Shown: positions 12,101-27,100 of the stretch, in pieces | How positions within the stretch are numbered: the first letter of the stretch is position 1 | How the letters are laid out: each line of letters opens with the position of its first letter | Assembly: GCA_022818135.1 (NCBI GenBank) | Contig: JAFMSR010000003.1 | Span: 12,392,861 to 12,456,860, forward strand | Origin: Saxidomus purpurata | Taxonomy: Eukaryota; Mollusca; Bivalvia; Venerida; Veneridae | DNA: 64,000 nucleotides | Direction of reading: 5' to 3' | Program-made: the position numbers and the translations under genes | Notes under the pieces: generated by a model | Seen by the model: the letters and a program-made list of their open reading frames with translations, nothing else | What the model was told of the DNA's origin: nothing | The model's database searches: none

Positions 12101-15100
12101 GTCAAAGAAAGGTTCATGCAGCAATAGTGTTATCTGCTTTTAACAACATTTTGAAAGAAATCTTTCCTTTTTGCATTTTTTGTGCAATGTTGCTTTCAGT
12201 TCCGCATGCATTTTAATGGTTTGCACCATTAATAAATGAAAATATACATGCATGATATAAATGTCTTTGCACTTCCTAAATGTTGGTGAATCCATTGTCT
12301 TGTTGCATTGTTTTGGATTGTTGCTTTAAAGATATGCACAGTATTTCTCATTATTATGTTTTTTTAATATGCACAGATAATTTTTCTATGTGAAAAGGTA
12401 TTAATTATTTGAATTTGTCTTTTTGGAATTTCTTCATTTCAGTTTTGTATATACAGAATACAGAATATTCCAGTTTTAGTATATTTAATATGAATGATAG
12501 TTTTATAATTGCCTAACAAGATGCTCTAGATCTAATGCAAAGATTGCACTGGCTAGATTATGCTTTTGTTAATCTTGTGATATAGGGCTAGTAGATTTCT
12601 TTATCAGAATATTATTCCTGTGATGAATGTGTCTGACATATTTTCTTATAAGTTCTTTTTACTAGTTAAATTGTATCATGCTGTTTATATTTCTACAGAT
12701 GCACGCAGTATTTCAGCTGAGCTGGACGCACTTGGGCTCGGAAAGGTACTCATTGTTCTGTTTTTTTCAAACTGCATGGACAAAAAAAGTGTTGTAACAC
12801 TTTGCAATTTTTATAACAGATAACCAGATATTACTAACAAAACTGTAACTGATATTGGTAAAAGAATAGATGCATTTGAGAACTTAAAATTTTTTTTTGT
12901 AATATATTGTTTGATTTATGGATTTATGGAAGTAGCTCATAAATTTTCTAATATATTGTTTGATTTATGGAAGTAGCTCATAAATGTTCTAATATATTGT
13001 TTGATTTATGGATTTATGGAAGCAGCTCATAAATGTTCTTATATATTGTTTGATTTATGGATTTATGGAAGGAGTTCATAAATGTTCTTATATATTGTTA
13101 ACCAGGTTTTCCGAATGAAAAATCCTGGTTATTAGATTGGGGTATGTCGGCGGGCGGGCGTAAACAATTTCTTCTGTGCGCAACTCCTCCTACATTTCTC
13201 AACGGATTTCAACCAAACTTTCACAGAAGTATTGTCATGAAGTGCCCTGGCGCATATTGTCGGGGTTTTGTGATTTGGTCATTTTTGACAGAAATATGGC
13301 CCTTTGTTTTTTTTCACATATGTAGTTCTTCTGTGCGCAACTCCTCCTACATTTCTCAACGGATTTCAACCAAACTTTCACAGAAGTATTGTCATGAAGT
13401 ACCCTGGCGCATATTGTCGGGGTTCTGTGATTTGGTCATTTTTGACAGAATTATGGCCCTTTGTTTTTTTTCACATATGTAATTCTTCTGTGCGCAACTC
13501 CTTCTACACTTCTCAAGGGATTTCAACCAAACTTTCACAGAATTATTGTCACCAAGTGCCCTGGCACATATTGTCGGGGTTTTGTGATTTGATCATTTTT
13601 GACAGAATTATGGGCCTTTGTTTTTTTCCACATAATGTAATATATATAGAGAAATACTCTTCTGTGTGCAACTCCTACATTTCTCAAGGGATTTCAACCA
13701 AACTTTCACAGAACTATAATTGTGAACTAAAGAATTTTGAATATATAATGTTCTGCCCCTGGTCGTCCGTCCGTCCGTCCGTTAGCAATTTTGTGTCTCC
13801 TTATTTAAGTATATATAAAAGGGAGAATACTCTGTTATTATAAAAGGGAGAATACTCTGTTATTACTGTCTATTTTTAGAATAAATTACCAGTCCTGTAT
13901 ACTTTGGAGTATTCTGTTACAGTAAAATCAATGACAAAATTTCTCATGAGACCAGCGGTTCAAACCCCACACAGAGCAAGTTTTTTTTTTTTTTTTTTTT
14001 TATAATTTTTGCCTGAATTATGGCCCTTTGCTTTTTTTCCACATATGTTATATATAGAAGAATACTGTCACGTGCCCACTTCCTCCTACATTTCTCAAGA
14101 TATTTAAACCAAACTCTCGCACAACTGTTGTCATCAAGTGCCCTCGTGCATATTGTCTGGGTTTTGTGTTTGGATCAATTTTGCCTGAATTATGGCCCTT
14201 TGCTTTTTTTACACATGTAATATATAGAAGAAGACCTTTGTTTCTTTTTCACATTATGTATATCTACTGACTTTAAAAACACATTTGCGCTCGGCCAGCA
14301 GACTGGAAAATGAAAACCTGGTTTTGTGACAATTTCCTGTCACTTGTTTGATTTATGGATTCCAGAAAAGTTCAAAGGGTTCTAGTTCAAGTTATCCTCT
14401 GTTACCGCCTGGAAAACGACCGAAACCTCCACCCGAGAAAACGAAGATTCCCGATCACATTGCCGAGGCTCTCAACAGACAGACAGATGCCTCCATAGAG
14501 TATTTAGAACAAGATCTTGAAAGAAGTAAGTAGACATGTATTCAGGTCTTTTACATGGTGTTTTTTTGGGTGGGGGGGAATCCAAGAAAAAAAGTTACTT
14601 ACTTAAAGTGGAATTTATAAACGGGCAATGTATATTTTGTTGTGGCAAAAGATGTTTGCCGTGTGTATTTATACCGGGTTCATGTACTTACCTAAAGAAG
14701 AACTATTAAATGTTGATCAGCATTTGATAATAACAATCGTTGAATTTCTTAAGAAACTGTAAACTCAAGTGTGGGGTGGGGTTATTGATAATTATTGTCT
14801 CGATTTCTTGTCGGTTTCATAGCTCATAAACCCCTTGCATGATTTTCATGAAACTTGGGTCATGCAGAACCCATGTTATAACAGCACCACCTCAAGATCA
14901 AGGTCATAACTTAAGGCCTAAGGACCAAGTCTGCTGTAAATTTCCAAAATACCTTGAAGCATTTTCAGTTAACTTTTATCTAATATTCATCTAATTGTGA
15001 TGACATGCAAAAACCATTTTAAAAACACACTTCCTCAAGGTCATGGTCATATTTTTAGGTCAAAGATTTGACCGTTGCATTTTGTCTCCACTTTGTATAA

Positions 15101-18100
15101 CCTAAACACCTTGAAGGATTTTCATTAAACTTGGGTTCAATGTTCATTTCCTGGATAGGGGAGCATGGTATAATTATAAGTGAACTCTTGTAAGTCCATC
15201 TTCCATCCATAACATTTCATTTCCAAACCTCTTGCAGGATCTTCATGAAACTTGATGCAAATGTTCACCTTATTGAAACCCATGTGACAATGGCACTGCC
15301 TTTTAGGTCAAGGTCACAAGTAAAGGTCGAGTTCTGGATTGAATTGGTTCCAAGTGCTGCATTTAATTTCTAGTTGAAAAGTCAATCCATTCAACAATCC
15401 TTTAAGTGTCAGAGGATATAGTCGTGTCTTTTTTTGTGGACTGCTTTGTTCAATCAGGAAAAGTAAAAAATATCAAAAGCCAAGTTTAATACCAAAGTCT
15501 TTCAAGATCATCTGAATTTCCTTTCTCTTCACATAACACAAGAGGATTTCATTGCCATTAAGGCATGAATGGGCAACACAGCCCTAGACATGGTATTGAT
15601 GTCTTTTACCTTTATATCAGAACAGCAGGAAGGTAGGACATGATTAGAAATTGCAATCCACTTTGTAGAAGATTTATGTTTTTTAATAATCAGGGATGAT
15701 GGATGGATTTTGCTATAATGTGAGGTATTTACTTTGTTACTGTATCATTTTGTTGCTGATACAGATTAGATAACTAGGAATTTTCTTTCTTGCATAAATT
15801 TTGTAACAATGCAATTTCCAGGAGGATTTTTGAAAGACGGAAAAGGTAAAAATTGATGTCACAAGATTTTTTTTTCTTGGTGCATGGTTTTTGTGTTGTA
15901 AATTTACATTGAGATTGCAGATTTTTTTGTCACTTAGTTGTCCAGGTGTTTTCAACCCCCTGCAGGTTATAAAGAAGCTGGACACTTTTACAGGCTAACA
16001 GAAGTTGCCATCTTAAAGTGTTTTTGTGATTTTCCAGGATAGATAAATACTTGATATGATTTGCAATCATTTATTTTCCAAGGGTAGCTTCTGACCAGAT
16101 GCTATTATGTCTTCTGATCAATTTATAACCATTCAAGTTACAAGATGCCATCATGTCTATAAGGGTAACCATTGGCGAGATATTAGCATGTCTTTGAAGT
16201 GATTTGAAACCATTCAAGATCAGTGTAACCATTGACCAGATGTCATGATGATTTTCTACCATTCAAGATGTGGGTAAGTTATGACAAGATGTCAACATGT
16301 TTCCCCAGTGATTTGCCACCATTCATGATGAGGGTAACCCACTGACCAGATGCCATGATGGTTTTCCACCATTCAAGATGAGGGTAATCCACTGATTGGA
16401 TGTCATGATGGTTTTCCACCATTCAAGATAAGATTAACCACTGTCCATATGCCATGATCGTTTTCCACCATTCAAGATGAGGATAACCACTGTCCAGATT
16501 TCATGATGATTTGCCACCATTCAAGATGAGGGTAATCACTGTCCATATGTCATAAGGATTTTCCACCATTCAAGATGAGGGTAACCACTGTCCATGTTTC
16601 ATGATGATTTTCCACAATTCAAGATGAGGGTAACCACTGTTCAGATGTCATGATGATTTGCCAATATTTTTAATGAGAGTTACAATTTCCGAGAAGCCAT
16701 TTGCAGCCATATGGGCTAGGTCTGGCAGTAGCTAATGCAAAAATTGGCTCCAAAAATTGAATTGGCTCAAAGAAAATTGAATTGGCTATAGACAGCTTCT
16801 TACTACAAAATGTGTTTTGCGTGCTACATGAACAGGGCTACGAGGGAAATAAGGCTCAAAGAATAAAAGAGCCAGTGCTAGTCAAGAACCATTCAAGATA
16901 AAGATTTTAAAAATCTTCCTCTTTCCAGTGGTTTGCATCTGTTAAACATAGACTTGTCAACACTCATTTAATCTGCACAGTAACTTGCTGTGACTCTCTT
17001 GTCAATGTTAACTGATTTTACATCTCTACAGCTAACTTAGAATTTCTGAAATAGGACAGGTTGCAAATAATTGGCACACATGCAAAACTATTTTGGGATA
17101 GTATTTCAGTATTTGACCTTACATTGCCACATTACTCATGTAAGCCCTGAGGGTATGCCCAATGGCATGATGGTTAATGTTCCGGGATTCGTAAAGACTG
17201 CGAGACCCTGAAAAGAAAGTTACTTTTTTCTTTGCATTTTAATTATTTTTTAAGATTATCTTGTTCCCATTTTTTTTACCTCACCTTGTGAAGGAGCTAA
17301 TTTATTGGTGATATTTAGATGTGCCCAGGAATAAGACCAAATATTATGCATATTATATGTTTTTATATTGTTGTTTTTTTTCCATTTTTTCTACACAGCA
17401 TTGTGGTATGTGGTATTCTTGTTGCATTGTCTGCATTAGAATTATATTGCATATTGGGATATGTTTGCATTTACAGACAAGCTGCTCAATTTATTCAGTT
17501 TGATTTTTTATACCCCCACAAAACGAAGTTTGGGGGGGTATATAGGAGTGAGCTTGTCGGTTTGTTTGTCGGTCGGTCGGTCTGTTGGTTTTCATGGTTT
17601 CCGGATGATAACTCAAGTTAGGAGTGATCAATTACAATGAAACTTGGTGTGTAGGTAGCTTGTGTGGAGAGGAAGCTTGGGATTGCATTTGGGGTCACTA
17701 GGGTCAAGGTCAAGGTCACTGTTACTAAAAATAGAAAAATGGTTTCCGCTCAATAATTCAAGTTAGGAGTGACTTATTGCAATCAAACTCTGTGTGTAGG
17801 TAGCTTGTGTAGAGAGGAAGCTTGGGATTGCATTTGGGGTCACTAGGGTCAAGGTCAAGGTCACTGTTACTAAAAACAGAAAAATGGTTTCCGCTCAATA
17901 ATTCAAGTTAGGAGTGACTTATTGCAATCAAACTCTGTGTGTAGGTAGCTTGTGTAGAGAGGAAGCTTGGGATTGGATTTGGGGTCACTAGGTTCAAGGT
18001 CAAGGGCACTGTTACTAAAAATAGAAAAATGGTTTTTGCTCAATAACTTTAGTTAGGAGTGACCAATTGTAATGAAACTTGGTGTGAAGGTAGCTTGGTT

Positions 18101-21100
18101 GGAGAGGAAGCTTTGGGTCACAGGGGTCAAGGTCACTAGGGTCAAGGTCACTGTTACTAAAAATAGATTTTTATTTATTTTTAGTTTTTAGATTGTTTCA
18201 AGCCAAAAAAAAATTTCGGGGTCAAGGTCACTAGGGTCAAGGTCAAGGTCACTGTTACTATAAATAGATTTTTATTTAATTTCAATTTTTAGATTGTTTA
18301 AAGCAAAAAAAAAATTGGGGGTCAAGGTCACTAGGGTCAAGGTCATTGTTACTAAAAATAGAATTTTATCTATTTTTAGTTTTTTGATTGTTTTAAGCAA
18401 AAAAAATATTTTTGGGGTCAAGGTCACTAGGGTCAAGGTCAAGTTCACTGTTACTAAACAAAAAAGAAAAAAATTTGTTATTAAATTGTAGCAAAACAAA
18501 ATTGGGGGTCAAGGTCACAAGGGTCAAAGTCAACCTTACACATTATGTATGCTATTAAAACAATACATTTACACAAGTTATTGTATAATAACTCAACTCT
18601 ATGTCCTTGTGGCCATTCCTTTCTTATGGTTGCCATACTTCTGTGACAAAGCTGTATTGTGGGGGTATAATTCGTCACTCTTGTGACAGTTCTAGTTTTT
18701 TTTTGGTTTTAATTGTACAATTTAGTATTTGGGAATTTTTAAAATTTAATTGTTTTAAAAAAAATCGTTGTTTATTGTATTAAGATACAGAAACATTGTA
18801 CATTGTACTTACAATTCTGAGATATTTGCAGAGAGCAAAAATCTTTGTTTGTGAAGGACATTTGAGTCAACCAGGGACGGTTTAATTTTCTGTCCATAAC
18901 TGAAAGTACAAATTGATCAATTGGGTTCAACCTATACAGGCCTGAAGAAGGACTGAGGCCTGTTTTGTATTGAGTGTTGAACTCTCGAAATTCAAAAAGA
19001 ATTTTTGTGTATTTTCACAAAATGTAATGCAAACACATCTCAATATAGCAATTTGGTGATTATAACAGATTTTGCTAGGGGTATCAGGGTACAAAGTTTT
19101 ACTAGTGATTGAAGCATAACATTTGAATTAACTTTCTAGTGAAATTTTATATACTACAGTGTAACCTTTTGTTGGATATTGCATTAGAATTTTGAAAAAT
19201 TGTATAGCATTTGAACCTGTAAATGAAGCAGCCACCTGTCTTAGCAGGCCATTATTTATTTATAAATACCAGAATTGGCTTGGCCAAAAAAAAAAGTGTA
19301 TCTGGTCTCCCCACTGGCCCTAAATTTTCACTGCAGATGTACAGTTGTATGGGAATATGATCAAAAAGACCAATTTTCAAGTCTTTCAGAGCAAAAAAAG
19401 GCAAAAAAAAACAACAGAACAACAACAGGTACTGCCAACGGACCTTAAATTTTTCAGCAAAGACCGGAAACTCACATTTTCCCCCCTATTTCATGTTAAA
19501 TATACATGTATTAAGCAATGTGCTTTGTTAAGTGGCCTTTTGCTATGTATCCATTGGCTGGCTGTTTAGGACAGGTTAGACTGTAAGCTAAACATGTATA
19601 ATATATGTACAGGTTACAAGTTTCAATGGTTTAATCAAATAAAGAGTTAATATTTCTGATTTATAGACATGAATTTTTAGGGATGTGTCTGGAAAATATA
19701 TTTATTTCTTTGCAATATGTATTCAAATAACGCACAGTTCAAAACCAAATGGATTTTTTTTTTTTTTAACATTAACCCAGCTATCATTGTTCCGTGAATA
19801 TTGACGGACCGAACATGTACATCGCAGATCATGACCAGACCGAAAAGATGTGCAGTTTGATCATGATTTGCAGTTATGGCAAAAACAGAATATCTTTCTG
19901 TCAGCAGGGTACAGTGCTTTCAAAATTAAACGAGAACGGTTGTAAATATCGGATTTATTTTTAGGGGAGGCAGTTTATTAGGCACCGATATTATGTCAAA
20001 CTGCTTTTTTCCATTATCGTTTTGGTTTTTTTTGGTTATTGATTGATATCTCCCAAAAGAAAGACTTTTATCTAACAGATAAAACATACCCCCCCTGTTT
20101 TAAGAAATGTGACGGGTCACTGATAAGTAAAAGTTTGTAAATCAACAGTAAGTACTAAGAATTTCAAAAAAGAGCATTAAATGCTTAATTTCAAGTAGCT
20201 CGATATTTTTTGCTATTGCTTATGTCATTGCTGATGTCATTGTACCTGTTGTGACAAAACTTTTGAGGTATAATACTTAACAGGTAGTTGAGAGGTCAGC
20301 TTAGTTGTCTTGCTAGTCTGTTTGCATGTTTGCTGAGTGTTTAACATGCATGTTGGTCTTTGTTAATTAAACATAATTTGATTAATGCATGGGGTGGTTT
20401 GTTTTGTCATTGAGAGTTTGTTTAAGGAAATATTAACACTGATTGTTTATAATGCGCATCCTGTAAAATTGGATAGGTATTCAAACAGCTAATTAACATA
20501 TAATGTTTATGCAAAAGAGAGGTTCAAACATTAATTTACATATAATGTTCGTGCAAAAGAGGTATTTCGTATAATATTGTTGCAAATGAAAGGTATTCAA
20601 ACAACTCATTTGCATATAATACTTATTCAGATGATTTGCATATTCATAATATTGCATAGATTAAAACTAACAGACCTGTGTTAAATGAATAGTGGATCAG
20701 GAAACATATTGTCTAATTAGAATTATAGTTCACTCCGCCCCTTCCTGTGCTTCTCGTCCAATCAGCTTTAATTATCTGTCAGGTCATTCAATTTAAGCCA
20801 ATGCCTTGAATCATTTACAACACCTAGTTTGCAACTGTAGTAGTATATTTTAATAAAACAAGGTTTTGGCTTAGTAATTCACTTGTAAGAGATATACATC
20901 AGTCACAAATCTGAGTTGAAATCAGTAGATAAGTTATCAATGACATCTTTTTCAGTGACTGCTTTGGTCGGAGAAAGTCTTTCAGGACCGACTCTTGAGG
21001 CTGTGGGTGAGGGTTTGACGGAAGAAGAGCTCGAAATTGCCAAGCAAATTCTCCAGGTACTGTTTGTGGTTGCTAACTTCGTCCCTAGTGTAGTATTAAG

Positions 21101-24100
21101 TGTTCAGCCATACTAATCTATAGAAACAATGATGAAAGTGAGGATTTTATTGTTTCTATAGAACAGTACTGATGAAGGTTTAATTTGATTGAAAATGATA
21201 CCTATCAATCGCGTCTGCTGCTACTAAGGTAACTAAGCCTGTGAAATAACTTTTCCTACATATGGTAGTTGTATCTAAGACGTTTTAAATGTAATAAAAT
21301 TGCGATGTAATACATAATGATTATGTACTCATTTATTCATTCTCGATTGCGAAGCAAGTTCTTACAACTTAGATTAAACGCTCTCGAGACCCATTCCAGA
21401 TGGAATCAATCTCATAGAGAGAGAGAGGCAATGTGGAATTATTTGTGTCTTGCCTAAGGACACTACCGACATGGCTATGGTGGGGATCGAGGCTGGGACC
21501 CTTCGATCCTGAGGCAAACGTGCTACCACTGCGCCAGGACGGCTCCACATAATAATGTCCTGTTATGAAAGTTTTGAAATAATAGGATGATATTATATGG
21601 AAGACATGTATAATTTTATGCATAAAAACATTGCTGTTCTTGTAGCAAAAATTAGATGAGGCTAAAGGAAAACTGGATGGAAAGCCAGCAGTTACGAAGG
21701 GCAAAGGAGGAAAGAAACCATCTGCTAAATCAGCCAAAAAGGGCTCAAAGAAGGGCAAAGAGAAGGAAATTGCTGAAGAGAAATCTCCTGAAGAGCTAGA
21801 CAGGGAGGCAATCAGGGAAAAACATGAGCAGGAGAAGATGGTACATAGTTTACAATACAACTTATACTCAAAAATGTTTGGATAAAAATAATAAAAATGG
21901 TCACAATTTGTGCTTTGAAGTTTTTGCAAATTGTGTCAATAATCTTTAACTGGTTGTATTGTTGTTGACTCTTTCTACAACTATTTCCTTAACGCAACGT
22001 TAAAATAATTTACAGTAACAGTTTGTTTCTCCAAGTAACTGTTGAAACAGGCGTATATCACAAGAAATTGTGTTGATAATTTTAGCAAATTCATTTTCTA
22101 TGAATGTTAAAGCCTTTGTATTCTAGCTTTTCTATTCAGCTGGAGATGAAGGTGCTCCAAATGAAAAATCTGTAATATTTCTTTTATGAGAATGTCTCTA
22201 TGTTTTGCACTGTTTTCATTAATTTCATCTATCTGTTATTTCTTAAGAATAAAGAGTACCTAAAGGTAACGCAAACTATAGAAAATCTTTGTAGCTGAAT
22301 GTATATTTAGGTCTTAAATGTCGTCTTTTTGTGTATGCAAAGTTTGCTGGGGAAGATGTGCATTAAGGCCAGTAGGTATTTAGTCCTGGATAGATTTTTT
22401 CCAACATGTTTGAAAACATTCTGACCTTTCAGTGCATTGATTTTATTCTATAAGCACTTTTTTCAGACCTAAAATTAGCACGAATGGTAATATGCTTAAT
22501 TTGAAGTTAAAAGTGGAAAAAGATATTAATATTTTGTGGTGCCAACATTATTTTCATGGTTTATAATTTTTTCAAGTCCAGGATTAAATCATACTGGCCT
22601 TTCTAACAATACATGTATATAATTATATGCTATTTTCTCTTGGTGCAGGTTAAAATCTCTCGTCTTATAATTTGAAGTAATATTTTCCACAGTCTTTCCA
22701 CAGTGTTACTAGGTCCTGTCTGTGAAGCAGCATGGCAACAGTCAGTCAACTGTCTGTCCATCTGTTCGCACACCCATACGAAGGTGTTATTAGGTGGTAT
22801 TTCCATTGTTCTCGAACAATAGAGTGACCACTTAAGTAACAAAGGAATGACCACTTAAGGGACAGAATGAAGACAATAGATTTCTATTGTCTTAGGCCAC
22901 ACCTCCTACCACCCAAGGTACCCATCATGCATGCGTCTGTCCACCTTTCCATCCATGCTATCATTCGGGGATTAGATGGTCATTTTCTCCATTTTACTTT
23001 AGTGGTAACTGGGTGTCCGAAAAATACAATGGAAAATACCACTTAATATCTGTCCATCTGTCACACTTTCACTTTATTGATAATGTAGTATCACTTGAAG
23101 GGATTGACCTCAAATTTTGAACACAGGTAGATAAAGACAAGAAGCACTGCAAAAAAACAAGAAACACAACTCTTTCATGAATATTTTTAAGTTATTCCCC
23201 TTTTCCATGTATCCTTTGCCATCCAATGTCTCAAAAGATAATGCAATGGACCTAGAAATGTAAGAGGTCAACTGGTGACAATTCAATAGACAAGAAGCGT
23301 AACTCTATCTTAAATAATACATAAATTATCTCCCTTGATTAAGCAACGGGCTTGGAGTACTTTTAAATTATCAACTTGTTGCGATGGTTAAGCAGACGTC
23401 AATTCTATTTTTAAAGCAAGTAGAACCCAGTTCTGTCCATAAAGTCATGTGGTCATGAGCCTGGACACTTAGGATAACAGTAAGCAAAGCAATTGAAGCT
23501 TTTAAGTAAAGCTTGAAAGCTTATTTAACAAGCATGAAGTAGAAAAATGAAGCTTACGTTTAAATATTTTAAAAAAAAGTTTGAAAATTTTGAAGCTTTG
23601 CTGCTTGTAAATTGCTGCTGTTCCGCTAGAAGGAATTGATGATAATTGCTGCTTTTACAAACACGTAACAATTCATGTATACTTATTGACGTTAGTTAGA
23701 TAATTTATTAACTTCGAGGTTGGATGTGTAAAATGCCCTAATTAAATTGAATTATGTTAAGAATATGTGTAAGATAAAACAGAACAATAATTATGAGGGT
23801 TGACCACAAAACTGTCGTAACTTATATGAAATAAAGAAGGACTTACGACAGTTTTGTGGTTAACCCTGGTGCTTCCTTATTATGTTATATCCATAAATTA
23901 CTTTCATATAAAATAAAGAAGGGGGAAAAAGGGGCCCAGAAAATATGTTCCTCATATCTAGTATTTTACTATACCCGAAGTTGTATACAGAGTTTACTGT
24001 AGTCCGTAAGAAAGCTGCCTACTTTGAAAGTAAATCGCCAGATAGCGTATCACTTCGCCAATGTAGTTGTTGAAGGTTGTTTGCCGAAGAAAATGACCGC

Positions 24101-27100
24101 ATATTGTCAGAACTTTAAAAAACTTGACTGTTTGGAAATGGACCTTAATTACGAGGTAGTCCTGTCTTTCTGTACTAACTTCTTTTAATTTTAGAAGATA
24201 GGGTGTCGGAAGTGAATCCTATGTTAAGAGGTTTGTGGCGGTATTCAGGGATAGATAGTATGTTAAAGCTAAACAGTAGTACAGTAGAGTTCCGGTAATA
24301 AGACCACCCTTCGGACCGGTAAAAAGTGGTCATAACTGTGGTCTTGTTGGTCTTATTAACGAAACAAAAAAAAAAAAAGAATGTGGTGAAATTAAACCCA
24401 GTACCTGGGTAAAAACTGGGACCTGTCTTTACCTGATTTCTACCTCTTTCTTTTTCCAACCTTTCGTAAATCTTAATTTTTGTCTGCGAGTACATGTCAC
24501 TTGATATTTTTGGTTGTGTGACCAGATAATATATTGTTCAAATGTTTGGTCTTAATACTGAGGGTGGTCTTAATAGCGGAACTTTATTGTATAACATTAA
24601 ATATTACAAGTACTTGCTATCTACAGTTGAACCTGGGTTAAGCAGCCACTATTATGATGCAGACAGTGTTACTGTCATTTCTATTAAAAATATATAGCGC
24701 TTTAACATGATTTGACTCATTATCAGACCTTTATCATTAATGAATGGGCATCAGAACTCCAAAGTGTTGTTTATTAGTTGATAAACAATGTTCAAATGGA
24801 AATGATTTCTTCATCATTAAGAAAACCACTCTCTTTAGGTTCCCAACTCTTAAGATTGGTTGCTTAATTCATGCAGGTTGGACTGTACCTAGAAGATTGG
24901 TTGTGGGAAACACGTCTATGCTGACTAATTCTAAGGTGTAATAAGGTCAAATCAGTTTATTCCTCGTTGTTCATTGGTAGCAGAATGAAGTTAATTTAAT
25001 CTGTTTTAAAAAATTTAATTAATTCTGTCTTGCTTGGACTGTAAAATTACTTAAGGAGAAAAATTCAAGCTCAAAAGGTTCTTTACCACTAACCTAATTT
25101 CAGTTTTAACAAACAGTAACATACATATATTTTATGGAGTTCACTTAGACTTTAATGTTAATTATTAAGAGACCTTGTTGGGGGGGGGTGTTTTTTAAAT
25201 TTTGGAAATAGTAATTTAGTAATGGTGTTGATTTTTCAACTTATGGTGTTGATTTTTCAACTTAAGAATTAGAAATCAATAAATTTCATAAATTTCATAA
25301 TTTTCATAATTTTCATTTAACTGCAAACCTTAAAATATTGTTTAGTTATAGTATCAAATAAGTGCTTATAGCATGAGGTGTTTTGATGTCAGAATGCTGT
25401 TGAATGCAGGATTGTGTCTATGTGGCTATTAGTTACAAAAAACAAAACAATACAATATATACTCAGTTGCAAAAGAAAGTGTGCACTTTTTAATTTTAAA
25501 TATCTCCATTTTGATAAACCTATTGGTCTCAAATTACGAACATTACATTTATACACTATTTACTGTCGATTGAATGTGCTATCAATGCACATGAAATTGA
25601 GCATACATTGCTCTAAATTTTAATTCCAAACATCATATATTTCTGGTAAAAATAATATATAAAATCAACATTAAACCTAAGTGCACACTTTCGTTTGCAA
25701 CATAGTATAGAAGTTATAAGAAAGATCACTTTTGCGGAAGAAGTGCTACAATGTCATGTAAATTTTCATGGCAGAGAAGTTTTTTTGAAAAAGGGGGGGT
25801 CACGTTTAAAGTTTGGTACACCCTTCAAAACCATAATTCCAGTTACATTGTTTATAGTAAACATCATTGTGGTAAACAATATCTTGAAGTAACAAAGTCA
25901 CCGTAAAAATATGTCTGCCGTTTGATACGTAAATTTAGCTTGTAGTCCAGATCCCCTACATGAACAAATAGGACCATAATCATAAACATAATTTTGAACC
26001 ATGTCTTATTATGATAGAACGTTCTTATAAGTAATTAACGTAGTTTTTTTAAGGAACCGTTCTAAAGTTAGGCTGCTAATGGGGGTGTCGTAACGGTAAA
26101 GTGCACCTAGTAACAACTATATATGCATAAAAAGAATGTGGACAATATTTTTTGTCCGATTTTCTAAGGCAGAAGGCAGTTTAGTTGTTCAGGTACAGTG
26201 GTAAATCTTTTATCAAATCAAGTACAACTTTGTGGGTTGTCTTTTTCAACAGCTGCGAGAACAGGAGGCCGCGGAGCTTCAGAAAAAGATCGCCGAGAAG
26301 CAACAGCTGCTGAAAGATCAGAACGACCTGACAAGTGCAAGGTCAAAGGTAATATACAGCTACACCCAATTATTACCATCAGGCTCTGCTGTCCGCAAAC
26401 CAACATTCGGCCTTTTTCTACCAGTATGGATTGAGATTGTCTTTCTCGTCTTTGCAGACTGATCTGAGTCCATACTGTTTGTTCACGGGAGTAGGGAAAG
26501 CTATTTCTTACAAAAAAAGATTTACGATGTTAGCAGAAGTGTTATATTTGTAGTAATATGCAACATTTAATGGCTATGATTCTTTTAGCAAGCTGACATA
26601 CTCAGATGAGTGCCAGATTCAGAATATTGAGGTCACAGGTTCGATCCAGGGTAAAAACAATCTTCTGTTGCAATATTGAAGGTTCTGTACAGTAAAATCA
26701 TAATTTATATGGAATAAAGAAGGAACTTTTTCTTGCGGTGCTTTGGTTGCCATAACTGTTTCAAGTAGGAACTCTCAACAGTTTTCTTCTTATGAACTTT
26801 GGTTCACAGGCTAGAAGCCCAGTAATGAAGTGGTTACGGCATTAACTTGGTGACCTACAGGACCTGTGTTTGATCCCCATTCAGGATCCTTGAGGAGTGT
26901 CCTTGGGCAAGGCATCTCAAGGAGCAATTTTTACATGAGACAACTTGTTGTGTAATAAAGCTTATAAAAGCATGATAAAATATTTACTAAAAACCTACGA
27001 AAGATTCTATGGTCACAGATCGCTTGTATATAGTAAAAGAAATGTTGAAAAATATATATTTAATACCAACTGAACATTTTAATGATTTTACTTTTCAGGA

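Noticed and set aside
13144..13843. Long overlapping frames in family C
   Set aside because: They read through 157-bp tandem units, giving repeated peptides; no domain and no conserved start.
21395..21547. tRNA gene on the minus strand
   Set aside because: A- and B-box-like pieces exist but no acceptor stem or cloverleaf forms; SINE-like instead.
22680..23340. Possible old tandem-core element
   Set aside because: Shared phrases but no units, hairpins or ends that can be placed.
26590..26665. Second tRNA-like element (GGTTCGATCC)
   Set aside because: Only a B-box-like piece; too little to define an element.
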